Counted from the first letter of the stretch, positions 7,599-16,099 are shown. The stretch is 33,445 nucleotides of DNA from Chloroflexota bacterium (GCA_022826725.1 JAJDUF010000001.1:1-33445); one strand, 5' to 3'. Translations and numbers: made by a program. The notes: generated from the letters alone by a model not told the origin.

Positions 7599-7689
7599 CC
7601 CCCCTATGGCCCCCCCGCAGTGCGGGGGGACGGCGGTGCAGGCCTCACCCCCGGCCCCCTCTCCATCGCCGAGCGATAGAGAGGGGGTG
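7599..7689. repeat. Repeat block, family A then family C
   Basis: A family A palindrome (CCCCCCTATGGCCCCCCCGC / GTGCGGGGGGACGG, 7599-7633) is followed by family C (CCTCACCCCCGGCCCCCTCT / CCATCGCCGAGCGATAGAGAG, 7641-7689), whose second half folds into a long stem. They lie directly after the lipoprotein stop and may act as a transcription or mRNA 3' end. Confidence 0.7.
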
Positions 7690-7764
7690 ACGCGCAGCGC
7701 TTCCGGCAACTGCTACTATGGAGAACCTTTTGCGGTAGTCGCACGTCGCCGACACGGAGCTTTC

Positions 7765-8475
7765 ATGGAGCTGTATATCATCCGCCACGCGCAGTCGTAC
7801 AACAATGCCCTAGCCGACTGGACGGAACGGGTGTCCGACCCGCCGCTGACGGAGTTGGGCGAGCGGCAAGCGGCCCGGTTGGCCGAGTACCTGGCCAGTC
7901 CGCCAGACGAAACTGAGCAGCCCGGGCCGGGCGCGGAGTACGTCAATCGCACGGGGTTCCGGTTCACGCGGCTGTTCACGAGCGCGATGCGCCGCTCGCT
8001 GCAGACGGCCGCGCCCATCGGCGAGGCGGTCGGGCTGCAACCGGAAGTGTGGGTGGGCCTTCACGAGATAGGTGGCGTGTTCCTCGACGATCACGAGGGA
8101 CGCGGGCTACCGGGCTTGAAGCGGGCCGAGATGGCAGAGCAGTTCCCGACGATCCGGTTGTCGGCGGAGGTGACCGAGGAGGGCTGGTGGAATCGCCAGC
8201 GGGAGACCGAGGAAGAATGGCTGGAGCGGGCGGCGCGGGTAGCGGCGGAGTTGCGAGAGCGGTATGCCGCGACCGACGAGCGCATCGGCTTGGTGACACA
8301 CGGGGGGTTTGCTGCCATGTTGCTCTATGCCTTGTTCGGGCACGCGAAGCCGGGGAACGTGATATTGTCGCATCGCAATACGGGGATCACGCGGCTCGAC
8401 TTTTATGACGGCGGGGACACCTACATGCAGTATTACAACCGGGTGGAGCACCTGCCGTCGGCGCTGCTGAGTTGA
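7765..8475 (+). CDS. Histidine phosphatase family protein
   Basis: A 236-residue member of the histidine phosphatase (phosphoglycerate mutase-like) superfamily. The phospho-accepting His8 lies in IIRHAQS, a variant of the RHG motif with Ala instead of Gly. Supporting residues are Arg76/77 (SAMRRSLQT), Glu101 (LHEIGG) and the second catalytic His179 (VTHGGF). The family includes phosphoglycerate mutases, phosphatases of sugar phosphates and alpha-ribazole phosphatase. The extended middle segment and lack of the mutase-specific residues suggest a phosphatase with unknown substrate. The start is ATG 7765 with GGAG 6 nt upstream; the longer frame to 7606 would consist of repeat-derived residues. 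Confidence 0.9.
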   Translation: MELYIIRHAQSYNNALADWTERVSDPPLTELGERQAARLAEYLASPPDETEQPGPGAEYVNRTGFRFTRLFTSAMRRSLQTAAPIGEAVGLQPEVWVGLHEIGGVFLDDHEGRGLPGLKRAEMAEQFPTIRLSAEVTEEGWWNRQRETEEEWLERAARVAAELRERYAATDERIGLVTHGGFAAMLLYALFGHAKPGNVILSHRNTGITRLDFYDGGDTYMQYYNRVEHLPSALLS

Positions 8476-8504
8476 GAGGCCAGTGGGATTATTGCCCTCC
8501 TTGG

Positions 8505-8672
8505 ACCTAACCCCCGGCCCCTTCCCTGAAGAGAAGGGGAGTCCGCGTGGTGGCCGGGGGCGATGCACAGGTCCTGGATTGCGGCGGAGGCGGTCATCCA
8601 GAGGGAATTGCCCTCACCCCGGCCCTCTCCCGGTGGGAGAGGACGTTGGATTCCCGCCTGCGCGGGAATGAC
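8505..8672. repeat. Repeat block, family C twice then family B
   Basis: Two family C copies (8505-8542, 8609-8644) are followed by a family B palindrome GATTCCCGCCTGCGCGGGAA (8649-8672). An open frame runs through the block into the CocE gene, but its peptide (LDSRLRGND type) is repeat translation and is not part of the protein. Confidence 0.7.
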
Positions 8673-8702
8673 AGGGGTGGTTTGGATGGGAGGCGAGGGG
8701 CC

Positions 8703-10409
8703 ATGTCGGGTGGCGGGTACATGGTGAAGCGGGACGTTGCGGCGCGGATGCGCGACGGCACGCGGCTGCGCGCGGACGTGTATGTGCCGCGGGGCAGTGG
8801 TCCTTTTCCGACGCTGATCTGCCGGACGCCGTACAGCAAAGAGCGGGACGTTCACGTCGAGATGGCGGCGCAGTTTGCGGAGCGGGGGTATCTGGCCATC
8901 GTCCAGGACGTGCGCGGGCGATACGCCTCGGACGGGACGTTTCGGCCCGGTTTCTATAGCGCGGACCACTGCGATGCCGAGGACGGCTACGACACGGTGG
9001 AGTGGGCGGCCGAACTGCCGTGGTCGGACGGCAAGGTGGGCACGTTCGGCAACTCCTATTGCGGCTGGACGCAGTGGGAGCTGGCGCACACGCGGCCACC
9101 GCACCTGGTCGCCATGCTGCCGCAGGGTATCGCCGCCAACCTGCTCGACCGCGAGCTATCGGGCGTGCTGCGGCTGGGGCGAGTGCTGTGGTGGAGCATC
9201 AATACGCTGGCGCCGGACGAACGGCGGCGCGCCGGCGACACGTCGGGACCGCACACGACCGCCGAGGCGGACCGGCTGTGGGAGGAGCGGGATCGCAGCA
9301 AGTGGCTGTGGTACCTGCCGCTGGCGGACATTCCCGACGCGGTGATGTACGGGATGGGGGCGCACTGGCGGGGCTGGCTGGCGGATCATACGACCGACTT
9401 CTTCGGCTTTCTGGAGAAGCACCGGGAGGTGGTGGTGCCCGCGCTCAGTATCACGGGCTGGTACGACCAGCAGATCGGCACGATCAAGCAGTTTACGGGG
9501 ATGCGCGAGCGGGGGATGACGGCGCGGGCCAGGGAGCATCAGCATCTCATCATCGGGCCGTGGACGCATACGAGCACGGACTGGGAGCAACGGCTCGGCG
9601 ACGTGGACTTCGGGCCGGCGGCGGAGCAGGACTACTACGAGGTAGCCGATCAGTGGTTTCGCTACTGGCTGCGGGGCGAGCGGAACGAAGTGGACGAGTG
9701 GCCGCCGATCCGCCTGTTCGTGATGGGCGCGAATCGCTGGCGGGATGAGCACGAATGGCCGCTGGCGCGGACGCAGTTCACGGAGTTTTTCCTGCATAGC
9801 GGCGGGGCGGCGAACACGGCGGCCGGCGACGGATCGCTCTCGCGGCAGGCGCCGCACGACGAGCCGCCGGACGAGTACGTGTATGACCCGCGCGATCCGG
9901 TGATGACGCTCTATACGCCGGGCGGGCAGCAGGAGCCGCACGACCAGCGGCCGTTGGACTGGCGGCGCGACGTGCTGGTGTATCGCACGCCGCCGCTGAT
10001 GGAGCCGCTCGAAGTGACCGGGCCGATTACGGTGCGGCTGTGGGCGGCTTCGACGGCGAGGGACACCGACTTCGTGGTGAAGGTGGTGGACCGGCGGCCG
10101 GACGGGTTCGCGCAGGAGCTATGCCATGGAATCGTGCGCGCGCGCTACCGCGAATCCTTGACCCAACCGACGCTGCTGGAGCCGGGCCGGGCCTACGAAT
10201 ACACCATCGCGGTGAATCCGACGAGCAATCTGTTCCGGCGCGGTCACCGGATAGAGGTCCAAGTGACGAGCAGCGACTTCCCGAACTTCGACCGCAACCA
10301 CAATACGGGCGGCAACGACTACGCCGAGGCGACGCTCGTCACGGCGCGGCAGACGGTGTTTCACGATGCTGCGCGGCCGTCGCGGGTGATTTTGCCGGTC
10401 GTTCCGTGA
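8703..10409 (+). CDS. CocE/NonD family serine hydrolase (X-Pro dipeptidyl-peptidase-like)
   Basis: A 568-residue alpha/beta hydrolase of the CocE/NonD, X-Pro dipeptidyl-peptidase group. The nucleophile is Ser118 in GTFGNSYCGW (GxSYxG). The acid is expected in the ITGWYDQQIG segment and the base His in IGPWTHTSTDWE, all in the family order. The C-terminal about 200 residues form the jelly-roll seen in the family (DTDFVVKVVDRRPDG ... HRIEVQVTSSDFPNFDRN). No signal peptide is visible, so it is probably cytoplasmic. Members cleave cocaine esters, acyl or peptide-like substrates; the substrate here cannot be set. The start is ATG 8703 behind GGGAGG; a second in-frame ATG at 8721 is possible. Confidence 0.92.
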   Translation: MSGGGYMVKRDVAARMRDGTRLRADVYVPRGSGPFPTLICRTPYSKERDVHVEMAAQFAERGYLAIVQDVRGRYASDGTFRPGFYSADHCDAEDGYDTVEWAAELPWSDGKVGTFGNSYCGWTQWELAHTRPPHLVAMLPQGIAANLLDRELSGVLRLGRVLWWSINTLAPDERRRAGDTSGPHTTAEADRLWEERDRSKWLWYLPLADIPDAVMYGMGAHWRGWLADHTTDFFGFLEKHREVVVPALSITGWYDQQIGTIKQFTGMRERGMTARAREHQHLIIGPWTHTSTDWEQRLGDVDFGPAAEQDYYEVADQWFRYWLRGERNEVDEWPPIRLFVMGANRWRDEHEWPLARTQFTEFFLHSGGAANTAAGDGSLSRQAPHDEPPDEYVYDPRDPVMTLYTPGGQQEPHDQRPLDWRRDVLVYRTPPLMEPLEVTGPITVRLWAASTARDTDFVVKVVDRRPDGFAQELCHGIVRARYRESLTQPTLLEPGRAYEYTIAVNPTSNLFRRGHRIEVQVTSSDFPNFDRNHNTGGNDYAEATLVTARQTVFHDAARPSRVILPVVP

Positions 10410-10420
10410 GCGGGGGCATA

Positions 10421-10540
10421 GACCTAACCCCCGGCCCCTTCCCTCCAGGGAAGGGGAGTCTACGCGGCGACCCCTGGCCCCCCTATGGTCCCCCCGCTGC
10501 GGCGGGGGGACGTGGATTGCGGCCTGCGCCGCAATGACGA
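10421..10540. repeat. Repeat block, families C, A and B in series
   Basis: Family C (10421-10460), family A (GGCCCCCCTATGGTCCCCCC with its complementary arm, 10476-10514) and a diverged family B (GATTGCGGCCTGCGCCGCAA, 10515-10539) lie almost end to end. In this B copy the stem bases changed from CCCGC/GCGGG to GCGGC/GCCGC with pairing kept. Confidence 0.75.
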
Positions 10541-10710
10541 GGGGTGGGGCGCGGGAGGGGGGCTGGCGTGACGCGCCCGTGGCCGTGGTGGCGGGTGACG
10601 GGCGGGTCGGTGCCTGGGTGGCAGGATGCATACCGGCGGCGGTCGGTGGTGGGCGACGCGCCGCGGTTGGAGCCGTGAGGGGTGAAAGCGCGGGATGGGT
10701 GGTGTCGTGG

Positions 10711-10905
10711 GCCTCACCCCCTGGCCCCCTCTCCAAATGTTGGTGTGGGGGTGGGGATGCGCGGCGGTGGTGGGCGGTGTGTCGGGGGGATAGTGAGTGG
10801 GTGGGGGGATGGGAATTTGCAGCGCGGGTTGGTGGGAGATCGCCCCCCTGTGATCCCCCCGTCGCGACGGGGGGAGGTGGATTGCCGCTTGCACGGGAAT
10901 GACGG
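10711..10905. repeat. Repeat block, families C, A and B
   Basis: A partial family C copy with a degraded right half (10711-10756), a family A copy (CGCCCCCCTGTGATCCCCCC with complementary arm, 10841-10878) and a family B copy (10880-10905). Confidence 0.65.
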
Positions 10906-11127
10906 TCGAGACGGCGCGGATGGCGGCTAGAGCGGTCCGAATGCTTGCTTGTGCGAACGTCGGGGGACAGAGAGCGGTTGTCCGGGGTGTCTTGAAGTGA
11001 CTGCGGGTGGGTAAGGGTGTTGGGAGTGGCGGTGATGCTGGGTAGACGCTCCTGGTGCAGCCGGCTCACGCGGGCCGGCAAGGGAGCAGTGGTGATAGGC
11101 ACGGATGTGCCGGCGCTTGCCAGGGCG

Positions 11128-11720
11128 TGACCTGGCGGCGCCATCGGCGCTGGGCGAGACCGGTCAGAGACCGGCACGCTCGGCGCGGCGCACGGACGGC
11201 CATAACCCGGCGCCCCCGCCACGGTGGCGAGGGGTACGTCATGGCCCGGCGCCCTAAGGGTGGCGCACGGACGGTCATGCTCCGCCGCACCGGATGGCGC
11301 GACGGAGGGTCGGTCATGACCCGGCGCCTTTTGGTGCCGGGCGCGGGACCGGTCTTGGTCCAGCGCGGACGGCACGGCACTCGGACGGTGCTGACCCGGC
11401 GCCCCGGCCGTGGTGGCCAGGGGTACGTCAGCACCCGGTGCCCTCAGGGTGGCGCACGGACGGTCATGCCTCGCCGCGCCGGACGACGCGGCAAGGGGTC
11501 GGCCATGACCCGGCGCCCTTGTGTGCCGGGCGCGGGACCGGTTGTGGTCCGGCGCTGGCGGCACGGCGCGCAGACGGCCCTGACCTGGCAGCCTCGCCGC
11601 GGTGGCGAGGGGATGGTCGGGGCCCGGCGCCTTTGGTGCGGCCACACCACCACAGGTGGCCGGCACGACGGTGCGAGCGATGCCCTTCCGGGCGGTGCCC
11701 GGTGCTCCAGGATGGTCTTG
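11128..11720. repeat. Tandem array of about 190-bp units made of hairpins
   Basis: A unit of 189-190 bp recurs about three times: equivalent positions fall at 11195, 11384 and 11574, with a partial diverged copy on each side. Each unit has about four sub-units of about 47 bp, each a GC-rich inverted repeat joined by a conserved linker of the type GACGGTCATGACCCGGCGC. Examples of stems are CCCGGCGCC/GGTGCCGGG (11319-11342) and GGACC/GGTCC (11346-11361). In the hairpin near 11213-11234 one copy has CGCC..GGCG and the next (near 11402-11422) GGCC..GGCC, a paired change that keeps the stem. Either strand is open but the peptides are simple repeats; I consider coding unlikely but not excluded. Confidence 0.6.
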
Positions 11721-11788
11721 CATTTGCCACTCCCAACGTAGGGTCACATTGGCGGGGAGTGGGGAGAGACAACGGTCTAGGGGGGCGG

Positions 11789-11922
11789 GCCTCACCCCCG
11801 GCCCCCTCTCCAACATTTGGAGAGGGGGTGGAGGGGATTGTGAGCATCAGGATTTACGGGATGCGAGGAGGGGTGGGGGACGGACCTACCCCCTGGCCCC
11901 CTCCCTAAAGGGAAGGGGAATC
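11789..11922. repeat. Two family C repeats
   Basis: CCTCACCCCCGGCCCCCTCT-CCAACATTTGGAGAGGGGG (11789-11834) and a second type, CCTACCCCCTGGCCCCCTCC-CTAAAGGGAAGGGG (11883-11922). Confidence 0.7.
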
Positions 11923-12020
11923 CGCTGCCGCGCCGTCATTGCGGCGGAGCGGGATGTCCGGCTGTCCCTGCACTGTCGGTTGAGTGGGGAGGAAATGTGG
12001 TACCTTCGAGGTCAAAGGTT

Positions 12021-12078
12021 CCCTCCCGATGACAAGAGCCCAAGGGTGCTCTCTTCGGCAACGGAGTAGTCGGGAGGG
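12021..12078. other. Large perfect-stem hairpin downstream of the HEPN-like gene
   Basis: CCCTCCCGA (12021-12029) is exactly complementary to TCGGGAGGG (12070-12078). The 40-nt interval holds a second hairpin AGAGC..GCTCT. It does not match repeat families A-C and has no U-run, so a simple Rho-independent terminator is doubtful. It lies 23 bp past the stop of the HEPN-like gene. Confidence 0.45.
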
Positions 12079-12101
12079 TCGTTATTTGATCCGGTGGGAG
12101 T

Positions 12102-13466
12102 TTACGGAGCCGCTCCACGTTCCGGATTGTAATATTCTATTAGCGGCCTGTACCTTTTCTCCTCATCAAGCCATCTCTTGCAGGTTATCCATCCAAGAAG
12201 CAAGTATTCTAGGTAAAACTGGCTGAGATCAACCAGTACCGAGTAATTGTAGTTATCCTTATCCATAATGGTGCCTCCGGGGTCCTTTGTTGACTTTCCA
12301 GACTCAAGGATATGCGTTGATGAGTTACGCACCTTGCGCAGTAACTCTGGCCCACTCCAATCCTGAATCTTCAATTTCGTGCATAGAGAGTGCAGTCTAG
12401 GCTCTGTCGACCTGCTCAGAATCATGTGGGGTATTTCGTAGAATTTCAATATGCCCTCTACACGGACCTTCCTCTTGATAAACGTGGCCTTCCCGATAAG
12501 CTTGGCAAGCACTTCCAGACCTGTATAGCTTACCCGCAGCGCCAATCTACTACTGACGTGTCTCGCTGCTTCTCTGGCCTCGAGGTAAGCACGTATGACC
12601 TCTACGACCTCTCCCTTGCATATGTTCCACATGCTGCAGAATTTGGGAAATAGGTATTCCAAAATCACACCATCCTTTACCCCTGAATTATTGTCGAACC
12701 AATTGGGACGATAGGGCTTCCTCAGCTTGAGCGGAAGCAAACGAACGAATACCCCGCGATGTAGGCTATCGTAGCCAACTACCGCGGTAGGGAAACATTC
12801 TCCTCCAGCAACATAGCTGAAAAACCAGATCAGAAGTTCGAGCAACTCTTCAAATTCTTCTGTCTCGAAGGAACTCTCGTCACATTTCTCTACAACTCCT
12901 GTGTAACTGTGCTGTCCCCTGGTCATCTCTGGGTCGAGTGCCAGAACCACCTTCCAGCCCATCGCCACAAGTTTCACACGTCTGTCGGGGGGATGGTCAA
13001 TCATGGGAAAGTTTAGAAGCGAAAACTCTGCCCTCACCACTGAAGAGTTTTCCTCTGCTCCAACCACGATCTGCCCGTTATGAAGACGTAGCCGTCCTTT
13101 GTGGGAAGGTTCTGAGTGAATGACTCGAGCATTGACCATTGAACACTCCTTTCGAAGAGAGCCCCAAGTGTCTTGACGACATAGCTCTACTAACACCTCA
13201 TCACTCTCTGCTTTGGCATAATCCAACACCGAACGCGACAAAAATGATATTTCACGCACCATATGTTGGTTAGAAGGACGAGAATAATCATCTTCAGATT
13301 CATAATATGATAGGACAAAGTTGCCATGTCTGTCTATTTTCGGTATTACAATGGCTTTCAATGTCTCGCCTCTAACATTGAGAGTTGCATAGACAGGTTC
13401 GTCTAACTCAAAGCCGAATCCGTCAAGGAACTTTTTCTCTAACCGGTGGAAATCGGTAACGCTCAC
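12102..13466 (-). CDS. HEPN-like protein with C-terminal RNxxxH motif (putative defence RNase)
   Basis: A 454-residue protein of much lower GC content than its surroundings. The N-terminal about 280 residues are not recognised; they look like mixed alpha/beta with a helical stretch (EEFEELLELLIWFFSYVAGG). The C-terminal part is helical and carries RNSSTH at residues 380-385 in the context LLRKVRNSSTHILESG, the R-N-x-x-x-H signature of HEPN ribonucleases, followed by a last helix (LSQFYLEYLLLGWITCKRWL). The layout, a large N-terminal domain and C-terminal HEPN, resembles ApeA-type antiphage abortive-infection proteins, but this is inferred from architecture. The start is GTG 13466 with GGAGG 8 nt upstream. 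No partner gene is adjacent, so it would act alone. Lower GC supports acquisition. Confidence 0.72.
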   Translation of the reverse strand: MSVTDFHRLEKKFLDGFGFELDEPVYATLNVRGETLKAIVIPKIDRHGNFVLSYYESEDDYSRPSNQHMVREISFLSRSVLDYAKAESDEVLVELCRQDTWGSLRKECSMVNARVIHSEPSHKGRLRLHNGQIVVGAEENSSVVRAEFSLLNFPMIDHPPDRRVKLVAMGWKVVLALDPEMTRGQHSYTGVVEKCDESSFETEEFEELLELLIWFFSYVAGGECFPTAVVGYDSLHRGVFVRLLPLKLRKPYRPNWFDNNSGVKDGVILEYLFPKFCSMWNICKGEVVEVIRAYLEAREAARHVSSRLALRVSYTGLEVLAKLIGKATFIKRKVRVEGILKFYEIPHMILSRSTEPRLHSLCTKLKIQDWSGPELLRKVRNSSTHILESGKSTKDPGGTIMDKDNYNYSVLVDLSQFYLEYLLLGWITCKRWLDEEKRYRPLIEYYNPERGAAP

Positions 13467-13585
13467 TCTTCTCTCCTCCCAAGGGCGGAAGGCATCCCTT
13501 CACCTTGGCCCTGCCTATAGAACGCGCGTTCACAAAATTGGTTGCGGCTCTCCCTCTCCACCCCACGCGATAGATGAAGAGTGTG

Positions 13586-13656
13586 GATTCCCGCTTTCGC
13601 GGGAATGACGGGAGGTGTGGCCCCCCTATGGTCCCCCCGTCCCGACGAGGGGACGG
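13586..13656. repeat. Repeat block, family B then family A
   Basis: GATTCCCGCTTTCGCGGGAA (13586-13610) and GGCCCCCCTATGGTCCCCCC with its complementary arm (13619-13656), between the gmaS stop and the start of the HEPN-like gene. They may serve as the 3' end of the methylamine transcript. Confidence 0.75.
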
Positions 13657-13668
13657 GCGACAGGTTGG

Positions 13669-15009
13669 TTAGTAGAGGCCGAGGTAGGTGTCGGTTTCCC
13701 ATTGGCTGACGCTGGTGTGGTATTGCTGCCATTCGCGGCGCTTGACTGCGATGTAGTAGGGCGCGTAGGCGTCGCCGAGGGCGGCTTGGATCACGTCGTC
13801 CTGCTCCAGGGCGTCTATGGCCTCGCTGAGGTTGGTGGGGAGGAAACCGATGCCGCGGGCGCGTAGCTCGTCCTCGGGCACTTCGTAGAGGTTGTCGTCG
13901 TTGCGGGGGCCGGGGTCAAGCTGGCGCTCGATGCCGTCGAGGCCGGCGGCGAGCATGGCGGTGCAGGCGAGGTAGGGATTGGCGGCGCCGTCCACGATGC
14001 GATTTTCGATCCGGCCCGGGCCGGGGATGCGGATCATCTGGGTGCGGTTGGAGCCGCCGTAGGTGACGTAGACGGGCGCCCAAGTGGCGCCGGAGCGGGG
14101 GGCGCCGCGGATAAGGCGCTTGTAGCTGTTGACGATGGGGCAGGTGACGGCGGTGAGGGCGGGCGCATGGTGGAGGATGCCGCCCATAAACCAGTAGGCC
14201 AACTGGGAGAGGCCGTTGGCGTCGGACTCGTCCTCGAACAGGTTGGTCTTGTTCTCGGCGTCCCAGAGGCTGATGTGGTGATGTGCGCCGTTGCCGGTGA
14301 GGTGGGCGAACGGCTTGGGCATGAAGGTGGCTAGGAGGCCGTGCTGCTCGGCGACGGTCTTGACCATCCACTTGAAGAAGGTGTGGCGGTCGGGGGTGGT
14401 GGCGCCGGCGCCGTAGAGCCAGTTCAGCTCGAACTGGCAGGTGGCGTCCTCGTGGTCGGCGGCATACGGTCCCCAGCCTAGCTCCTGCATGTAGGTGACG
14501 ATGGTGGTGATGATGTCGAGGTTGCGATGGAGGGCGCGGAGGTCGTAGCAGGGCTTACCGAGCGTATCGAGGGCGTCCCAGGGCGCGTAAGCGCCGTGCT
14601 CATCCTGCTTCAGGAGCATGAACTCGGCTTCGGTGCCGGTGTTGAAGGTGTAGCCCTGCTGCCGGACCTTGTCCAACTGGCGCTGGAAGATGGTGCGCGG
14701 GCAGTAGGGCCACTGCTGCTCGTTGACGTGGATGTTGCCGGCGACCCAGGCGATGTCGGGGCGCCAGGGCACGATCTGGAGAGAACTGAAGTCGGGGATG
14801 CAGGCCATATCGGGGTCGTGGGGTCCCTGCCCGATCTCGCCGGCGGCAAAGCCGGCAAAGCCGGCGCCTTCCGCAGCCATTTCGTCGAGGTTGGTCGCCG
14901 GGACCAGCTTGGCCTTCGGGGCACCGCTCATCTCGACGTAGGAGCACAGGAAAAACTTGATGCCCTGCTCATCAACCAGCCGCTGCGCGTCTGCGAGTGT
15001 CCGTACCAT
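13669..15009 (-). CDS. gmaS: Gamma-glutamylmethylamide synthetase (GlnT-type glutamine synthetase homologue)
   Basis: A 446-residue glutamine synthetase-fold ligase. It matches the GmaS/GlnT branch, which joins methylamine to glutamate with ATP to make gamma-glutamylmethylamide, rather than housekeeping GlnA. Branch features are the start pattern (DEQGIKFFLCSYVEMSG), GFAGFAAGEIGQGPHDPD and WPYCPRTIF. Family sites are intact: the acidic metal residues in TEAEFML and HEDATCQFELN, the HLTGNGAHHHISLW ammonium/ATP region, NSYKRLIRGAPRSGATWAP, and RIENRIVDGAANPYLA. The start is ATG 15009 with GGGGGAGAG upstream. It is the last gene of the leftward methylamine series, 247 bp after the Uma2 gene. Without its mgs and mgd neighbours it could be confused with a polyamine or glutamine ligase; context makes GmaS the best call. 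Confidence 0.9.
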   Translation of the reverse strand: MVRTLADAQRLVDEQGIKFFLCSYVEMSGAPKAKLVPATNLDEMAAEGAGFAGFAAGEIGQGPHDPDMACIPDFSSLQIVPWRPDIAWVAGNIHVNEQQWPYCPRTIFQRQLDKVRQQGYTFNTGTEAEFMLLKQDEHGAYAPWDALDTLGKPCYDLRALHRNLDIITTIVTYMQELGWGPYAADHEDATCQFELNWLYGAGATTPDRHTFFKWMVKTVAEQHGLLATFMPKPFAHLTGNGAHHHISLWDAENKTNLFEDESDANGLSQLAYWFMGGILHHAPALTAVTCPIVNSYKRLIRGAPRSGATWAPVYVTYGGSNRTQMIRIPGPGRIENRIVDGAANPYLACTAMLAAGLDGIERQLDPGPRNDDNLYEVPEDELRARGIGFLPTNLSEAIDALEQDDVIQAALGDAYAPYYIAVKRREWQQYHTSVSQWETDTYLGLY

Positions 15010-15079
15010 CGCTCTCCCCCCTTACGCACTCCCAAAGATACCGGAGGGATGGTGGGGAGCGCAGGGGAGGCGGCTGTCT

Positions 15080-15231
15080 GGCCCCCCTATGGCCCCCCGC
15101 GGTGCAGGGGGCGAGGGCAGGTATTTACATGGATGGACGGGATGGGGGTGGGGCGGCCACACCCCCCGGCCCCCTCTCCATCGCGGAGCGATAGAGAGGG
15201 GGAGTAGATTCCCGCGAAAGCGGGAATGATG
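15080..15231. repeat. Repeat block, families A, C and B
   Basis: Family A (15080-15114), family C with a perfect CTCTCCATCGC/GCGATAGAGAG-type stem (15158-15205) and family B in its inverted-loop form GATTCCCGCGAAAGCGGGAA (15207-15231), filling the gap between the Uma2 gene and gmaS. Confidence 0.75.
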
Positions 15232-15256
15232 GGGGCAGCGCCGGGACGGGGAGGGG

Positions 15257-16099
15257 CTACTCGTTCGCGGCGCGGCGGCGCAATTCCGCTTCTAGCTGCC
15301 GTATTCGCTCTTCGGCGGCCGCGCGGGCAGCCTGCTCCGACAGCCGGGCGGCACGTTCCGCTAGGCGGGCGGCCTGCTCGACAGCGACCCGGGTTTCGGC
15401 CGCATTCCGTTCGACTTCGGCGGCCGCCCGGGCTGCCGCCACTTCACGCCAGTTTTCCAGGTAGGTGTTGGTCGTCGGGTCATGCAGTCGCGGTCGGCCG
15501 CCTGCCCAACACAGGCTCAACCGCAGCACGGCGCTATATCCCTTGAGAATACCGTCCGGCTCCCTGGTCAGCGAAATCGGCTGATACACCCCGTCCACCA
15601 ACTGCTCGCCAGCCAGCGGCCGGTCGTAATAGTCGTGCCCCGTCGGATCGAAACGCCAGTATTCGGGCACCCCGATCCGCGCATAGATGTCGCGCTTGGC
15701 GGTCACATCCTGCCGGGCGGTACTGGCCGACGCCACTTCGACGGCGAGGTCCGGCGGCTTGCCTACCTCCCAGGGCAAGTAGAGCCGGCGTTGCCGGATG
15801 GCACGCTCGTCCACGCCGAAGGCCAGGTATACGTCCGGGGCTACTCGGACGTTGAGATTGCTAGGGTCGTAGCAGAGGATGGTATTGCTGCTGAGGAAGG
15901 TATCGGGGCGCGCACCGAAGTCGGTGAAGTGGCTGGCGAGCAGGTTGAGCAGGTCGTGGACGGCGAGTTCTTGCTCCATAGCGTCGGGTGGTAGCTCCCG
16001 TTCGTGGGGGTCGAAGTCGAGGCAGGCATAGTCAATGTCGCCCTGCCGGTGGTAGGGCAACATGGTAGCGGTGGTGGCTACAGGGAGCGTGGTCGTCAT
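15257..16099 (-). CDS. Uma2 family (DUF820) putative restriction-endonuclease-fold protein
   Basis: A 280-residue Uma2/DUF820 protein of the PD-(D/E)xK nuclease superfamily. The core motif is seen as VAPDVYLAF, then PPDLAVEVASASTARQD, KRDIYARIGVPEYWRFDP, where the Asp, Glu-x-Val and Lys residues of the fold fall in the usual order. After about residue 190 comes a long Ala/Arg/Glu-rich coiled coil (AAARAAAEVERNAAETR and on to the C-terminus), typical of longer family members. These genes are abundant in Cyanobacteria and Chloroflexota; their cellular role is not established. The start is ATG 16099, inside the longer frame. It separates mgdA from gmaS and has no obvious link with methylamine. 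Confidence 0.85.
   Translation of the reverse strand: MTTTLPVATTATMLPYHRQGDIDYACLDFDPHERELPPDAMEQELAVHDLLNLLASHFTDFGARPDTFLSSNTILCYDPSNLNVRVAPDVYLAFGVDERAIRQRRLYLPWEVGKPPDLAVEVASASTARQDVTAKRDIYARIGVPEYWRFDPTGHDYYDRPLAGEQLVDGVYQPISLTREPDGILKGYSAVLRLSLCWAGGRPRLHDPTTNTYLENWREVAAARAAAEVERNAAETRVAVEQAARLAERAARLSEQAARAAAEERIRQLEAELRRRAANE

Larger units (their letters stand above)
10410..12101. other. 1.7-kb region without a credible protein gene
   Basis: Between the CocE gene and the HEPN-like gene I see no frame with family resemblance, a ribosome site and normal composition. Long open frames exist on both strands only because stop codons are rare at this GC content; their peptides are Arg/Pro/Ala-rich translations of repeats. 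It contains families A, B and C (10421-10540, 10711-10905, 11789-11922), a G-rich stretch on the plus strand (about 10541-10830), a largely featureless segment (about 10906-11127), a structured tandem array (11128-11720) and a large hairpin (12021-12078). Confidence 0.7.

Noticed and set aside
11128..11720. CRISPR array
   Set aside because: The repeat units are hairpin-rich, diverged and of irregular sub-length, spacers are not unique and no cas gene is present.
11055..11741. 228-residue plus-strand frame with RTVMxRRP-type repeats
   Set aside because: It is the translation of the hairpin array; no ribosome site or family resemblance, and one unit is 190 rather than 189 bp. Kept only as an alternative in the array entry.
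10119..11816. 565-residue open frame on the minus strand (repeating APGxDRP units)
   Set aside because: It overlaps the real CocE gene, runs through three families of palindromic repeats and consists of Pro/Ala/Arg repeats; most likely an open frame from high GC and tandem repeats.
11981..12080. T-box riboswitch remnant, because of TGTGGTACC at 11996-12004 next to a large hairpin
   Set aside because: The TGGNACC-like element precedes the hairpin instead of following a Stem I, there is no room for Stem I, no terminator or sequestrator is clear and no suitable gene lies downstream on the plus strand.
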